A stretch of 64,000 bases of DNA from Coleophoma eucalyptorum (taxonomy: Eukaryota; Ascomycota; Leotiomycetes; Helotiales; Dermateaceae), in the NCBI GenBank assembly GCA_026120035.1, contig JALRME010000003.1, positions 1,612,001 to 1,676,000 of the forward strand, read 5' to 3'. The position numbers and the translations under genes were made by a program. The notes under the pieces are model-generated. The model had not been told where the DNA came from, ran no database searches, and saw only the letters and a program-made list of their open reading frames with translations. Positions 23,301 through 33,744 of this stretch are shown in pieces. Each line of letters starts with the position of its first letter. The stretch's first letter is position 1.

Positions 23301-25294
23301 CCTCGTGACCTTTCCCTTCATGTCTTCGAAATGGCTTATCATCGTCCAGCACGATGTCTATACCTCATTCCCGTCGTTGTTGTTTTCTCAAGGCTTGGCC
23401 AACACGAGCCAATACTTCGTGTCTTGCTCGTACCTTACATTAGCGTATTCACATTAACCAAAGGGTTCACTCCCACACCCTCCAGTTTTTGCGAGGTGTG
23501 GATGAGACATATCCTATTTTTGTGTCGCGAATCAGAGACATAACAACGCGAAAGCCATCAGCCTTGCGGGTTTGGAATCGAGACTCGACCTTGATGACGG
23601 AGTCAGTCGTGCTGGTTAACGTTCCCGTTAACCTTTTCCTGAAGATGCTTAAGGTATGCATCGCAGCAGGCGCATGCAAGCTGTAATGTCATTTTTCTTT
23701 CACGTATCTTGATCAAGATATCACTTTTCAGTGTCTTGGGCTCTCCTTGCGCTGCTGAAGGGGACGATCCACCTGCCCGCTTATCTTCTGATTTGTCGTC
23801 GGCCATGCCCACGGGCTAAGACAATGGAAAGGTAACGCAAGGTTACTTTTCGGACCTGGTAGTATCTTGCTTGTCTTTTGCTTTCTGCTAGGATGGGCTT
23901 ATCATAATTGCCTTGCAAACCCTCACATTTGTCCCATTTTTCCCATTTTGTGTCCGAGCCCTCGATAATGGCGGCCGTAGCTTCGAAGATTGGGTTTCAC
24001 TGCTGCTGTGCTGCTGTGCTACTAGTAGGCATCTGGCCTGCTACCCATGGTTGAATATTTTACTTTATTCAACTAGACAAGGCTGGAGAGCATTAAGAAA
24101 GAAATCGGCGAACAATCTGCAAAATCAAAGTCGTCAAAAGACTTCTAACTGCTGATAAAAAAGATACTTAAGACGCATTAGCTCGCGGCAACCTCGGCTC
24201 TATGCCCTTAGGTGTTGATAATATTGCAGGTTACCTTACCATTCTTGAAACCGGCCAGAGCCGAGAGAACCTTCATCATAATAATATGTCCTCTATGATA
24301 AGACGAGACATCCGAATCAGGAAGCTGATGGTATCTCTAACCCCGAAAAGCTTTGAGTGTATAGAATTTGCAACAAAGGCCACCCAGCTGCCTTCACCAG
24401 CAGGGTTACTACTGCATGCTAATCTCCCTGCGTACTCCTCACGATATGCATCCACGATGAGACAATCAATAGTCTTCGTATACTACTGGATATTCCTCAA
24501 CAATAACCTTTGTGCTTTTACATGTACAGGGCGCTCAGCGCGGGGTAGTGTATCTGTACGTGCGTCCCCCAACAGCCCACCCCGCTTTCTGCTACTTGAT
24601 GGTCATAGTCCTTGGGAAGGAGACAGGTCGTGAACAGAGGAAAGTCCTGACATCAGATCATGTTAAGGTTTTAATGCGAGGATAGTCCCCTTATTCTTGT
24701 AGGAAGGATGTTTTTGAGATGTGACATTCAGCGACCGTCGAGTTGAAGTGGCTGGCATGTGAAAGTCGACCTCAAAATGTCGTCGCCATGACAACACCCG
24801 CAAATGTTGCATCAACACTGGTACGCGGAGAAGATCTTGACATCGCGACAGTTGCACATCTGATTGGCCACGGTCTCGGATCCACCGTGGACTAGATCTT
24901 GCGATACCTTGGAAGTAGCAATAATGCCTGTCCAAGGGTTTTCTGTTTACTCGACCCATCACGGTCTCTGTTTTGGCCATCCGTGTCATACCGGTGGGTT
25001 TTCTTCCTGCAGAACATACCAACGTGGAGACCAGAAAATTACTGCAACGGTTGCGTCTCACAGCAATCGTCCCAACCACCAAGATTTCGCATCGCCATCG
25101 ACAATCTTTGAGTGCATGTATGTATGAGCTGCGCTCTGCACTCCGCACACCACCGCAACTCGACTGCGCGCTTGTCTAACAACGTTCGAGTTTATTCCTC
25201 CAAAACAGCCCCCATTCGGAAGACAGACGACAATGTGATCGGCACTGACAGATCCTATTCACCTCCACATATCCTTACCCCACAACCTCTCAGC
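20359..25294. other. Long (4.9 kb) divergent gap, no confident gene
   Basis: Between the start codons of the WSC gene (-) and the kelch gene (+). It contains simple repeats: GGTAAG/GGCAGG-type tracts near 21070-21310 and a hexamer array at 22543-22620. Frames of 299 residues (20570-21469, -) and 269 residues (22089-22898, -) are low-complexity. A 69-residue frame at 23603-23812 (-) with a 70-residue frame at 23467-23679 right after it could be a small two-exon gene, but no clean intron joins them. Long UTRs or non-coding RNAs are possible. Confidence 0.5.
22543..22620. repeat. GCCTTT-type hexamer microsatellite
   Basis: About twelve imperfect copies of TTTGCC/TTTGCA run in tandem. The array creates apparent Ala/Phe- or Lys/Gly-rich frames on both strands, which explains two of the spurious ORFs in this gap. 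Confidence 0.85.
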
Positions 25295-28200
25295 ATGAAG
25301 GTGATACTTTCGATCCTTCTCTGGACGCTGATACCATATGCTCACGCCACCACTTCCCCGAGATTGCCGTATACTCCAACATCTCTTCTGTTGCAAAAGT
25401 CTATATCCGCGACTGGAAGCTTGGTTTACGCTTTTCTTCCGCTTGATTCAAGTAATGCGCATCAGCTCGTGGCCCTGAATATTTCCTCAACCATAAATGT
25501 AGCCAACCTGTCCCTCGAATCTGTGACCACCAGCCTCCCTTTCACAAGCGACGATTCGACCGCGTTCATACCGACGATTTCTTACGATGGCAAAATATCC
25601 GTCTACGCAGGCTCCTGTTCGACTTCTTCCAGCTCTGCGCTATGGAGGTTCACACCTGCAAACACGAGCATCAGCGCAAATGGAACGTGGACACAGGGAA
25701 GCACAACTACAGCCAGCGATTTGACAGCTTCAGATTTGCCAGGAGCCGATTTCCTATCCACAGCATTCAGTTATTCCAATTTAGCGGAGGTAGGCGCAAC
25801 CAAAACGAGTATATTCATGTTTGGGGGCATGTGTCCGAATTCGACAGCTACGACCACGAATTGGCAGGAAGCAGCCTCCTATTCCAACCATATGCTTGTC
25901 CTATCTCCATCTACTTCTTCGGATTCGAATGACGCCTATACTCTGGATCTAGCTTCAAGCAAAGGGCCGCCAATACCCGAGGCAGGTTTCACTATCACTG
26001 GACTTAGTCCGTCGTACACAAATGCCTCTGGTGTTGTCACGCAGACACAAAGCTTCCTACTTCTAGGTGGACATACACAGACTGCGTTTATCAATATGAG
26101 CCAAGTGGGGGTTTGGAGCTTGCCGGAAGGAAGCTGGACATTTCCCAATGTACAATCGCCATCAGGTCAGGGAAATACGGAACTAGCTGTGAAGAGAATT
26201 GTTGATAGGGCCGTGACCAGTATTGACAGCCGATCTGGGCACTCCGCCGTTTTAACAGAGGATGGCACAAGTATTATTGTTTATGGAGGCTGGGTTGGCG
26301 ACACTAGCACGGCTGCCGATCCTCAACTTGCGGTGCTGAATCTTGGTACTGGATATGGAGGTTCGGGGGATTGGATTTGGTCAGTACCGGAGAGCCAACC
26401 ATCCGGATCTGGGATGTATGGCCATGGAGCAGTGATGCTACCAGGGAATATTATGCTGATACTTGGAGGATACAACATCTCTACATCATCGTCGAAGCGT
26501 GCCCAGTCAACACCCAGTGTCAATGCCCTCCTCTTCAACGCAACGAGTATGAGCTGGACATCAAACTATACTAATCCGTCCTATGTTGCGGCTGTTGCAA
26601 GTGAAGCACCTAGCTCAAATTCTTCAGCAAAGGAAACAGCGCAGAAGGTTGGCTTGGGGGCAGGTCTCGGCCTCGGGTTTACCGCAGTGATTGCTGCATT
26701 TGGGGTCTACTTTTGGTATAGTAAGCGCTTGAAACAGAGGAGAATCGAGGAGAGAGAAAAACACATCAGTGAGATGAGTTTGGGTGCGGCAAATTACTAC
26801 GCATCCAGCCAGAATCCTGACTGGGGAATGAGGGCTCCAAGGTTGTTTCCGTGGTCTAATGGAGGATGGAATGCGGATTATGGGGAAGATCATACTTACG
26901 ATTCCATGAACGGCATGGGAGGCTATGAGAATCTTAATGTGGGAGTGCATGCTCTTGGAGACGGTTCGAGTATTCACCAAGTAGGCACCAAGCAGATTGC
27001 AAGAAAACCGCTCCATTCCCGTGCGCGTGGTGCATATCAGGCTACACCAACTTTCGATGCGGGGACTTCTCATACAAGAACTAATAGTCTAGGAACAGCC
27101 GGTCCGATTCACCCTATATACGAAGCAGATGAGGACCTTGATAATCCACATTATGGATCGAGCGGTATTGATGCCGCGGGTCTGGATCGAGGCCAATTCT
27201 CTGATGATGTCAATAGAGAAAATTATCAATATCCGGACCCGTTCAAAGATTCAGGTGCCATCAATAGGTCAAATCAGGCAAGACCGACAAACAGAAGTGC
27301 AAGCACGCCAAATCCGGAATATCTGGTACAAGAGCGGGAGCGTGAGATATCAGAATGGGTTACTGACTGGGCTGCGGCTGAGGCACTTTTGACCCACCAA
27401 GCAAAATCACATTCACAAGCTGGTCGGCTCTCGCCCACGAAGCGTGCTCAACTCCTCGCTGCGCAAAATGCTGGCTATAATTCCGAAGAAGACAGTGGCA
27501 GGACTGCCAGTAATCTTAGCGAACGCAGCGCTGCTGTTTCCGCTCTGACTGTGAGTCGCTCAGGTTCTGATTCTGCAGGACGATCCAGATCAGACTCTCT
27601 GAGGGGCTTTATCATGGCACCATTTAACTCAACTGGCGGAAGTACGAGCCAGAGCACAGCTGTTGACAAATCGAGCCCTACAGGCCAACGGCAAAATTCT
27701 GCACCAAGGAGCGCTGACAGTAGCGGGGAAAGCTTTAACACCGCCAAGACAACTTTCCCAGCTCTTCAGACTGAGGCTGAGATCTTACTCCCACATCCTG
27801 ACGATTGTGGAAGCAGCCGAGATAATTCACCAATACGCCTTTACGCTGCCGAGCCATTAGGAAGCCCATCCAAAAACAAACCTCATGGACTCAGTCGAAG
27901 GGGCCAGGGTGGTTGGCTAGGAAGTTTACGAAGAGTTTTTGTGGGGGAGTCAAGCCATAATGGTCAGCCGAGTCCAGAATCTCCAGGCTATTTCGGCGGA
28001 GAGAAAAGCCCAGCACATATCAACACAGATCCCGGACCAGCAGGCATGGAGCCTCGAAGAACCGTTAGTGCCGGCGCCACACTATGGAGGAGGAAACAGG
28101 GAAGAGGAGACTGGGAAGATAGCGCCGAGGGGCCTTCAAGGATTAACACCACAGGCAGATCTGCAACATTCACAGATGGCACACCGCCTCATTTCAACAT

Positions 28201-28600
28201 GCCCATCGACCGCGGCGCCGATGCAGACGACGAGGATGACTGGGATATTGAAAAAGCCATTGAGCGCCGAGTCGTCCAAGTCATGTTTACTGTTCCGAAG
28301 GAGAAGTTACGTGTTGTCAATCACGACGTTGCTGAGGATATTAGTGATGTCGGGAGTTTGAAGAGTCGGCAGGGCAGTTTAAAAGATGCTGTTATCCCGC
28401 CGCCTCCGATCGAGCCGGAATCTGAACTTGATTCCCAACCCCCAGAACTTCCATCGAATAATGTGACGCCAAAGGGGAAGGAGCAGAATCGGCTTCATCG
28501 GCCGAAGAGCCGGGTTCTGGAAATGGTTGAGAAGTATGAGGAACGAAGTAGTCCTCAACAAAGCCCAGAAAGAAGTCCTGAGCGAGGTTCTGGACGTTGA
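25295..28600 (+). CDS. Kelch-type beta-propeller, single-pass membrane protein
   Basis: Intron-free, 1,101 residues. Signal peptide MKVILSILLWTLIPYAHA at the chosen start; upstream in-frame codons from 25112 lack it. Residues about 20-435 form the extracellular part with kelch-like strands (SYDGKISVYAGSC, TKTSIFMFGGMCP, QSFLLLGGHTQ, GTSIIVYGGWVG, GNIMLILGGYN) and many N-glycosylation sequons. A TM helix follows at about 452-475 (GLGAGLGLGFTAVIAAFGVYFW), then basic residues. The cytosolic tail is about 625 residues, disordered, rich in Ser, Pro and Arg, with a conserved-looking WDIEKAIERRVVQVMFTVPKEKLRVV block near 975-1000. Such proteins are known as fungal galactose-oxidase/kelch-like membrane proteins; function not established. 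It may be a surface receptor or polarity factor (inference). Confidence 0.85.
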   Translation: MKVILSILLWTLIPYAHATTSPRLPYTPTSLLLQKSISATGSLVYAFLPLDSSNAHQLVALNISSTINVANLSLESVTTSLPFTSDDSTAFIPTISYDGKISVYAGSCSTSSSSALWRFTPANTSISANGTWTQGSTTTASDLTASDLPGADFLSTAFSYSNLAEVGATKTSIFMFGGMCPNSTATTTNWQEAASYSNHMLVLSPSTSSDSNDAYTLDLASSKGPPIPEAGFTITGLSPSYTNASGVVTQTQSFLLLGGHTQTAFINMSQVGVWSLPEGSWTFPNVQSPSGQGNTELAVKRIVDRAVTSIDSRSGHSAVLTEDGTSIIVYGGWVGDTSTAADPQLAVLNLGTGYGGSGDWIWSVPESQPSGSGMYGHGAVMLPGNIMLILGGYNISTSSSKRAQSTPSVNALLFNATSMSWTSNYTNPSYVAAVASEAPSSNSSAKETAQKVGLGAGLGLGFTAVIAAFGVYFWYSKRLKQRRIEEREKHISEMSLGAANYYASSQNPDWGMRAPRLFPWSNGGWNADYGEDHTYDSMNGMGGYENLNVGVHALGDGSSIHQVGTKQIARKPLHSRARGAYQATPTFDAGTSHTRTNSLGTAGPIHPIYEADEDLDNPHYGSSGIDAAGLDRGQFSDDVNRENYQYPDPFKDSGAINRSNQARPTNRSASTPNPEYLVQEREREISEWVTDWAAAEALLTHQAKSHSQAGRLSPTKRAQLLAAQNAGYNSEEDSGRTASNLSERSAAVSALTVSRSGSDSAGRSRSDSLRGFIMAPFNSTGGSTSQSTAVDKSSPTGQRQNSAPRSADSSGESFNTAKTTFPALQTEAEILLPHPDDCGSSRDNSPIRLYAAEPLGSPSKNKPHGLSRRGQGGWLGSLRRVFVGESSHNGQPSPESPGYFGGEKSPAHINTDPGPAGMEPRRTVSAGATLWRRKQGRGDWEDSAEGPSRINTTGRSATFTDGTPPHFNMPIDRGADADDEDDWDIEKAIERRVVQVMFTVPKEKLRVVNHDVAEDISDVGSLKSRQGSLKDAVIPPPPIEPESELDSQPPELPSNNVTPKGKEQNRLHRPKSRVLEMVEKYEERSSPQQSPERSPERGSGR

Positions 28601-30342
28601 TTAGAAATTGGGAATCTGGAGGTTATCGTCTTGCCATTTAGCCATTTCTACCTATTTAGTTTTGGGGGAGGTTTCGCTCTTTTGGCGAGCATTTCTTTTA
28701 AGTGGCGTTTTGTTCTGGATTCTGGATCTTGTTCTGAGATCTGGTGGGTGTTATATGGTATTCTATGCAATTTGCATATGAACGAAAAAGACGGTCTTTA
28801 TCACAAGCGTCCTTTGGGTGGGATTTAGGAATGAAGCAGAGATCAGGTGGATAAGCAATAGAAATCAGGTCTTGGAGCGAATCCGATGTTTGGGAGAGAT
28901 AGATTAGTTTTACTGTCGTTACTATCCTTGTAGCTACTTATTGCATCATGGTTGTCGAGGGAAGTTTTCTGTGACTCTGTTAAATAGAAAAATACCAAAT
29001 CTTCAGTTGATAACTGCTTCTTAGCTTTGTTTGTTTGCTTGCATCATGTAATTATTGCCTACATTAAGGGCTCAAGTATCTCAAGTAATATGACTGCCTG
29101 AGCAACTAGGAGATTACTTGGGTCTTGCAAGTTGGGCAATTAAGCTTGCCAAGGTTCTATACGTGCCATCTCTACCTTGTTAGCTAAAGAAATACTAAAA
29201 CTAAAAAGTACAAAATACCCTAGTACTCTACATACGTCTACCTGGTAGGGTAGGTCGTTTTCAAACCCGCCGCCCTCGGGAAGCCTAAGATACATATTCC
29301 AGAAAAGCCACTCGCATTCCATTTTCTGGGCTGTAAATATAAGTGTTCATAGGTTCAATTGATTTGAAAAGCGATTGGGCACGCAGACTTGGTGTGCAGC
29401 GCAAAAAATAAAGTTATAACGTATCTATAAACACTCTCTCAGCTGTATTACACACGCGGCCGAAGCCTCAAGGTGTACGACACGTTGCAGATTGCAGGAC
29501 GTTGCAGCAAATCAGCTGAGTGATGGCCTCCCTCCATGATGGTGTTGCCCCCGCCCCTAAAGGGCTTTGATAGGGCCAGAGGAGTCGAGAGATGCAGTGG
29601 TGATCTGACGAGAGGCGATCGCAAACACTTGCACATCTTGACCAACGGGGGGACTTGGAAGTTGAACCGGGAAACCAAATCCCGCGTGTGTGTGTGTGCG
29701 CGCGCTGAAAGGCCAAGAGACGGAATCAAGCATCCGTTTTACGAGCTTGCAGGTTAGATGCCTTTGGTGCATGTCATGAAACCTGATCAGAGATGTAATC
29801 GGATTGCCCTTGATCCCTATCATAGGGAGACTGGAGGGGGGGGGGAAGGGTGGGCAGGCTTAGGAAAAGGGCAGGAATTTGCGATCGGGGGTGGGGAGTC
29901 GCGTCGGGGCAATCCTAGCTCGTCTATTTCTAGGTAGGGCCCTTCACTTGTGGGCTGTTCTCATTCAACGACATGGACTTTTGGGAGTAGATAAGAGTTC
30001 AAAGCCCGAAGATCCCTTCGAACTTCTTGGGGATTACCTCTGCCAGCATGCAAGTGATGGCCTAGTTCTGAGCTTCAACCCGAGGATTCAGTTTTGGTAG
30101 GGGCGATGGATTTCCAGATTGGGTGAGGGATTGAATGCTTGATGTCAGCAAGCGATGTATTTGAGGGGGTCAAGTATGCTGTTTTGCTCTGTGTACTTTG
30201 CTGGTTACTTCTATTCTCATTCAATACTTAGTCTTTTGGTTACTTTGTTGTATAACAGATAAGCAGAAAGACAGAGTACTTCCAACTTGATATGGGCGAT
30301 AGCACGGTTTCTGATCTCACACCAACCCTCCATACGTCGAAA
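28601..30342. other. Intergenic, nothing coding seen
   Basis: 3' flank of the kelch gene and promoter of the nitrilase. A (GT)n/(GC)n tract lies near 29683-29704 and a G-run near 29835. Short frames overlap on both strands without motifs. Confidence 0.6.
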
Positions 30343-31458
30343 ATGACAAGCTCAACAATCAGAGTCGGTGCTGTGCAAGCAGAACCTGTCTGGCTCGACC
30401 TGCAAGGCAGCGTTGAGAAAACGATTGGAATTATTAAACAGGCGGCCAAGGATGGAGTTCAAGTTCTCGGCTTTGCAGAAGTCTCGATTCCTGGATATCC
30501 ATGGTAGGTAGACAATCTTCTCTCACTAAAGAGCCATGTTACTTCTCCGGCAACCATTGCTGATGCAGGCAGCAGGGCTATCTGGACCAAGAGCGTCGTC
30601 GAGAACACCGAACTCATCCACCGGTACATGGCGAACTCTCTGGCTCGAGTCTCGCCCGAAATGGACCGCATAAGAGCTGCGATCAAGGAAGCTGGGATAT
30701 TTGTCGTCCTTGGTTATAGTGAGCGAGATGGTGCATCTCTCTATATTGCACAGTCGTTTATTGATACCACCGGTGAGATCATCCACCACCGACGGAAGAT
30801 TAAGCCAACGCACGTCGAACGGTCCATCTGGGGGGATGGCCAAGCCGACTCCCTTAAGTCTGTTGTCGACACTCCATTTGGCAAAGTCGGCGCGCTCAAC
30901 TGCTGGGAGCACCTCCAGCCGCTGTTGCGATACTACGAATATTCCCAGGGCGTGCAGATCCACGTCGCGGGCTGGCCGCCCATGTTTCCAGATCCGGACC
31001 CCAAAGAACTCAAATGGCCATACCATGAGACCGACGTCGCCAACCTCCTGACCAGCCAGTTCCTCGCCATCGAGGGCCAGGCCTTCGTGTTGGTGGCCAC
31101 CCAAGTCGTAACGGAGGCAAACCTCGAGAAGCTTAACATGGCTGGCGGCTTCCCGCTCTTCAAAGTGGTAAGCATGCAAACCCAATCCTTGACTGTGCAT
31201 GGCATGGATGTTTACTGACTTGAACCGTTTGCGCTATAGCCCGGTGGTGGTTTCTCCATGATTTTCGGCCCAGATGGCAGGCCTTTGGCAAAAGCTCTGC
31301 CGGCAGGCGAGGAAGGTATCCTCACGGCGGATATCGACCTGGCTGATATTGATTATGCAAAGGGGATGATTGATACTGTTGGGCATTACTCACGGCCGGA
31401 CTTACTAAGTCTGAACGTCAATTTTACGCCTGCTAAAATTGTTACGGAGATGGAGTAA
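30343..31458 (+). CDS. Nitrilase (aliphatic/arylacetonitrilase type)
   Basis: Carbon-nitrogen hydrolase converting a nitrile to acid and ammonia. Exons 30343-30503, 30576-31167 and 31240-31458 join in frame to 323 residues. The catalytic triad is visible: Glu in [13 protein letters not shown], Lys in [13 protein letters not shown], Cys in [12 protein letters not shown]. The NCWEH form with RRKxxPTHxER is that of true nitrilases and cyanide hydratases, not of amidases or Nit1/Nit2. The C-terminal part [20 protein letters not shown] is also typical. Length is slightly short, as the variable tail is missing. A Met 51 nt upstream (30292) is possible. Nitrilases form spirals in the cytosol. Substrate is not readable; plant-derived nitriles or cyanide are options. 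No partner gene is adjacent. Confidence 0.92.
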
Positions 31459-32652
31459 TTGGTGTATATCTCATCTCTTATAGTTCATCTCGTACTTGTA
31501 GCTAGTAAGAGACTAGTAGTTTAAGAGAACCAGAGAGTTTTCTCAACTACGAATTATTCTTCTGTACTCTTTGCGCTATTTACTCCCACTAATGGTGATG
31601 CGGCAGGTAATGAGGAGGGCCATTACCACCATGATTAGGAAAGAGTTGGCCTCGGCGGGTAAGACACATGCCCTTTTTTCTGAAGATAACTCGATTTTCC
31701 TTAATTTTATTATTGGCATGGATGGTGCCACGGCTATGCCGTACTATACTGCGTAGCCTTGCAAGCTAACGCTCCATCGCTTCTCTCGTCCCGTATCTTG
31801 GCGCTTCTTCCATACTCCTGAATAGCAGAACAGAAAACTTGGCATTCGATCAACAATGCTCAAGTACACGAACCCATTTTCTTCGATGAGGCTTACCCAC
31901 CAACAGCATGAAAATTCGACGCAATAGGCAACTCGACAAACCAGTGTGCCCTCCTTGAACGTGGACTAAGTGCAGTATATTCCCGAAACGCTTCTTTAAA
32001 AGGGGGAGGTTGAAAGTATGCATAACCATGTTGGAACAAAGAACTAAACATTGGCGTATCATCTACCTACTCTGTGGCTACACGAACAAGCAGCCAAGGT
32101 AGAGTAGACCGTATTTACCTCGTCCCAGAGCAATGCCTGCACAGCCATCATCCATCCTCTCTTGCCAACCAATCCTCCTTGGGAAAGATCGATCGCTCGC
32201 TTAATTTTTTCTTACGCCCCCAAGGTCCTATGACGCAAGCCATTTTTGCTTGGTCGCGAGTAGACCAGACCTCCTCTCGGGAAGACTAAGTGATCTAATT
32301 AGTATATTAGCCTTTTCGTTGAAGATCCCCCCTTCAGGGCTGGGGCATGTGGACTGGAATTGAGTTTTTGCTAGCACATCCGTTTCACTAAAATGTGTAA
32401 AATCCATGGGAGTTTAAAAGTCCACATTCAGTACGCCACGAACCAAGACTTGCTCGCGTGAGAGAATTACTTATATATATATATGTATATATTTATCAAT
32501 ACTCCACGGGCATGCGAATACCAAGCTGAGCTATTAAATACAAATCTAAAAAAAAATCATGCCATCCGTGTCGTTAAAACCCATCTATAATACTCGTATC
32601 AAGAATTTAAGGGTTGTTAATGTTTTTGCTTTCTTTCGGTCCTGTGGCAGAC
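31459..32652. other. Convergent intergenic region, nothing seen
   Basis: 3' flanks of the nitrilase and of the six-TM protein. Contains a short TA-rich tract near 32471-32494. No coding signal. Confidence 0.6.
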
Positions 32653-33744
32653 CTAAGTAGAAAGACTTCTCTCGTACGCCTTCCGCTGCCGTTCCATGTC
32701 AAACTGTACAAACCAATACGATGCCGCCGCCCAGATTATTATATACGCGAAAAGAACGCCCAGCGATAACCCAAAAGCGTAGTGGAACTCCAGCGTCCAG
32801 ATAACTGCCGAAACACAACCCAAGTATACCAAAATTCCGAAAACCCACCATAGTGTCAACCATAAGAACATGCGCCGGAAGGGCTTCGATGAGTCGTATC
32901 GTGCATTGTACCTTATGCGGAACTCACGATCTTGTAATCCGTCCACCGCTATGAAGTCCTCGGCTGCATAGTATATAAATGGTCGGAGTCCTCCTCCTCG
33001 TGCATGCGAGTTGATCCCGATCGGCATCTTCACCGGTATAAGGGTGATGAGCATTATGACGCCGAGGAAAGCCATGAGGAAGCTGGGGGAGTAGAGGTAT
33101 AGTTCCGGGATTTCGAGACTGCTACCAATCACGAACGGGATCAAAGCGCAGATCATGGAAACGCCGTAAACCCAAGATGTAGCATCAAGCTCCCACACTG
33201 AGCGCGAGAGGAGAGGAGCGCACTTTTCGCGCTCGTAGACCAGCCGGTAGACCCGGGCGATCAGAATGTATAGCTCGCCGAAACCAAAAGATATAATCGC
33301 AAATCCGAGAATCTTCTCGTCGAATTCGGGCTTGGGATTGGGACATATATCGCCGCGATTGTCGTAAGGTCGGCACGAGTCCACCCAACGTGCTCGATGG
33401 ATGTCGAACCATACGTAGTAGATTATACAGGGCACCACAATATCGAAGAGGACAATAATGGGCGGACCAAAAGTCATCGACGGATAGTCCATCGGCTTGG
33501 GATTTCTCTGTGCCAGTTTCTCGAGCGTCCGCCTCGGCGCGGGTTGGTCTTTTTCGGGATCAGCTCCTAATCTTGTGGAGCGTATACTATCTGCATCCAT
33601 TGGATTGCCGTTGATTGCATCGGCATCGCCAGACGTAATGCCATTTTCCTGCTGTCCCAATGGCGAATTGGTGATACTGGGCGCCTGGATTCGAACTCGT
33701 CCGCCATCGCTGCTAATAATCTGTGTTATAATTGACATAGACAT
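32653..33744 (-). CDS. Conserved six-TM membrane protein, function unknown
   Basis: Single exon, 363 residues, not assigned to a named family. The N-terminal 90 residues are hydrophilic. Six hydrophobic segments follow: GPPIIVLFDIVVPCIIYYVW, the LGFAIISFGFGELYILIARV segment, the VYGVSMICALIPFVIGSSL segment, FLMAFLGVIMLITLIPV, WLTLWWVFGILVYLGCVSAV and GLSLGVLFAYIIIWAAASYW. Two Cys flank the first outer loop (WVDSCRPYDNRGDICPNP), likely a disulphide. A conserved-looking cytosolic loop reads IAVDGLQDREFRIRYNARYD. The Cys pair plus helices could suggest a receptor, but six helices and no known signature argue against calling a GPCR. Neighbour nitrilase converges on it; no functional link seen. 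Confidence 0.75.
   Translation of the reverse strand: MSMSIITQIISSDGGRVRIQAPSITNSPLGQQENGITSGDADAINGNPMDADSIRSTRLGADPEKDQPAPRRTLEKLAQRNPKPMDYPSMTFGPPIIVLFDIVVPCIIYYVWFDIHRARWVDSCRPYDNRGDICPNPKPEFDEKILGFAIISFGFGELYILIARVYRLVYEREKCAPLLSRSVWELDATSWVYGVSMICALIPFVIGSSLEIPELYLYSPSFLMAFLGVIMLITLIPVKMPIGINSHARGGGLRPFIYYAAEDFIAVDGLQDREFRIRYNARYDSSKPFRRMFLWLTLWWVFGILVYLGCVSAVIWTLEFHYAFGLSLGVLFAYIIIWAAASYWFVQFDMERQRKAYERSLST

Noticed and set aside
24663..25148. 161-residue frame (-) overlapping the kelch leader
   Set aside because: Arg/Cys-rich composition typical of chance frames; no motif.
32471..32494. TA-rich tract as a possible origin or element end
   Set aside because: Short simple repeat in a convergent 3' region; nothing else supports a function.
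32653..33744. GPCR identity for the six-TM protein
   Set aside because: Only six helices are visible and no class signature (PTH11 CFEM, Ste2/Ste3 motifs) is present.
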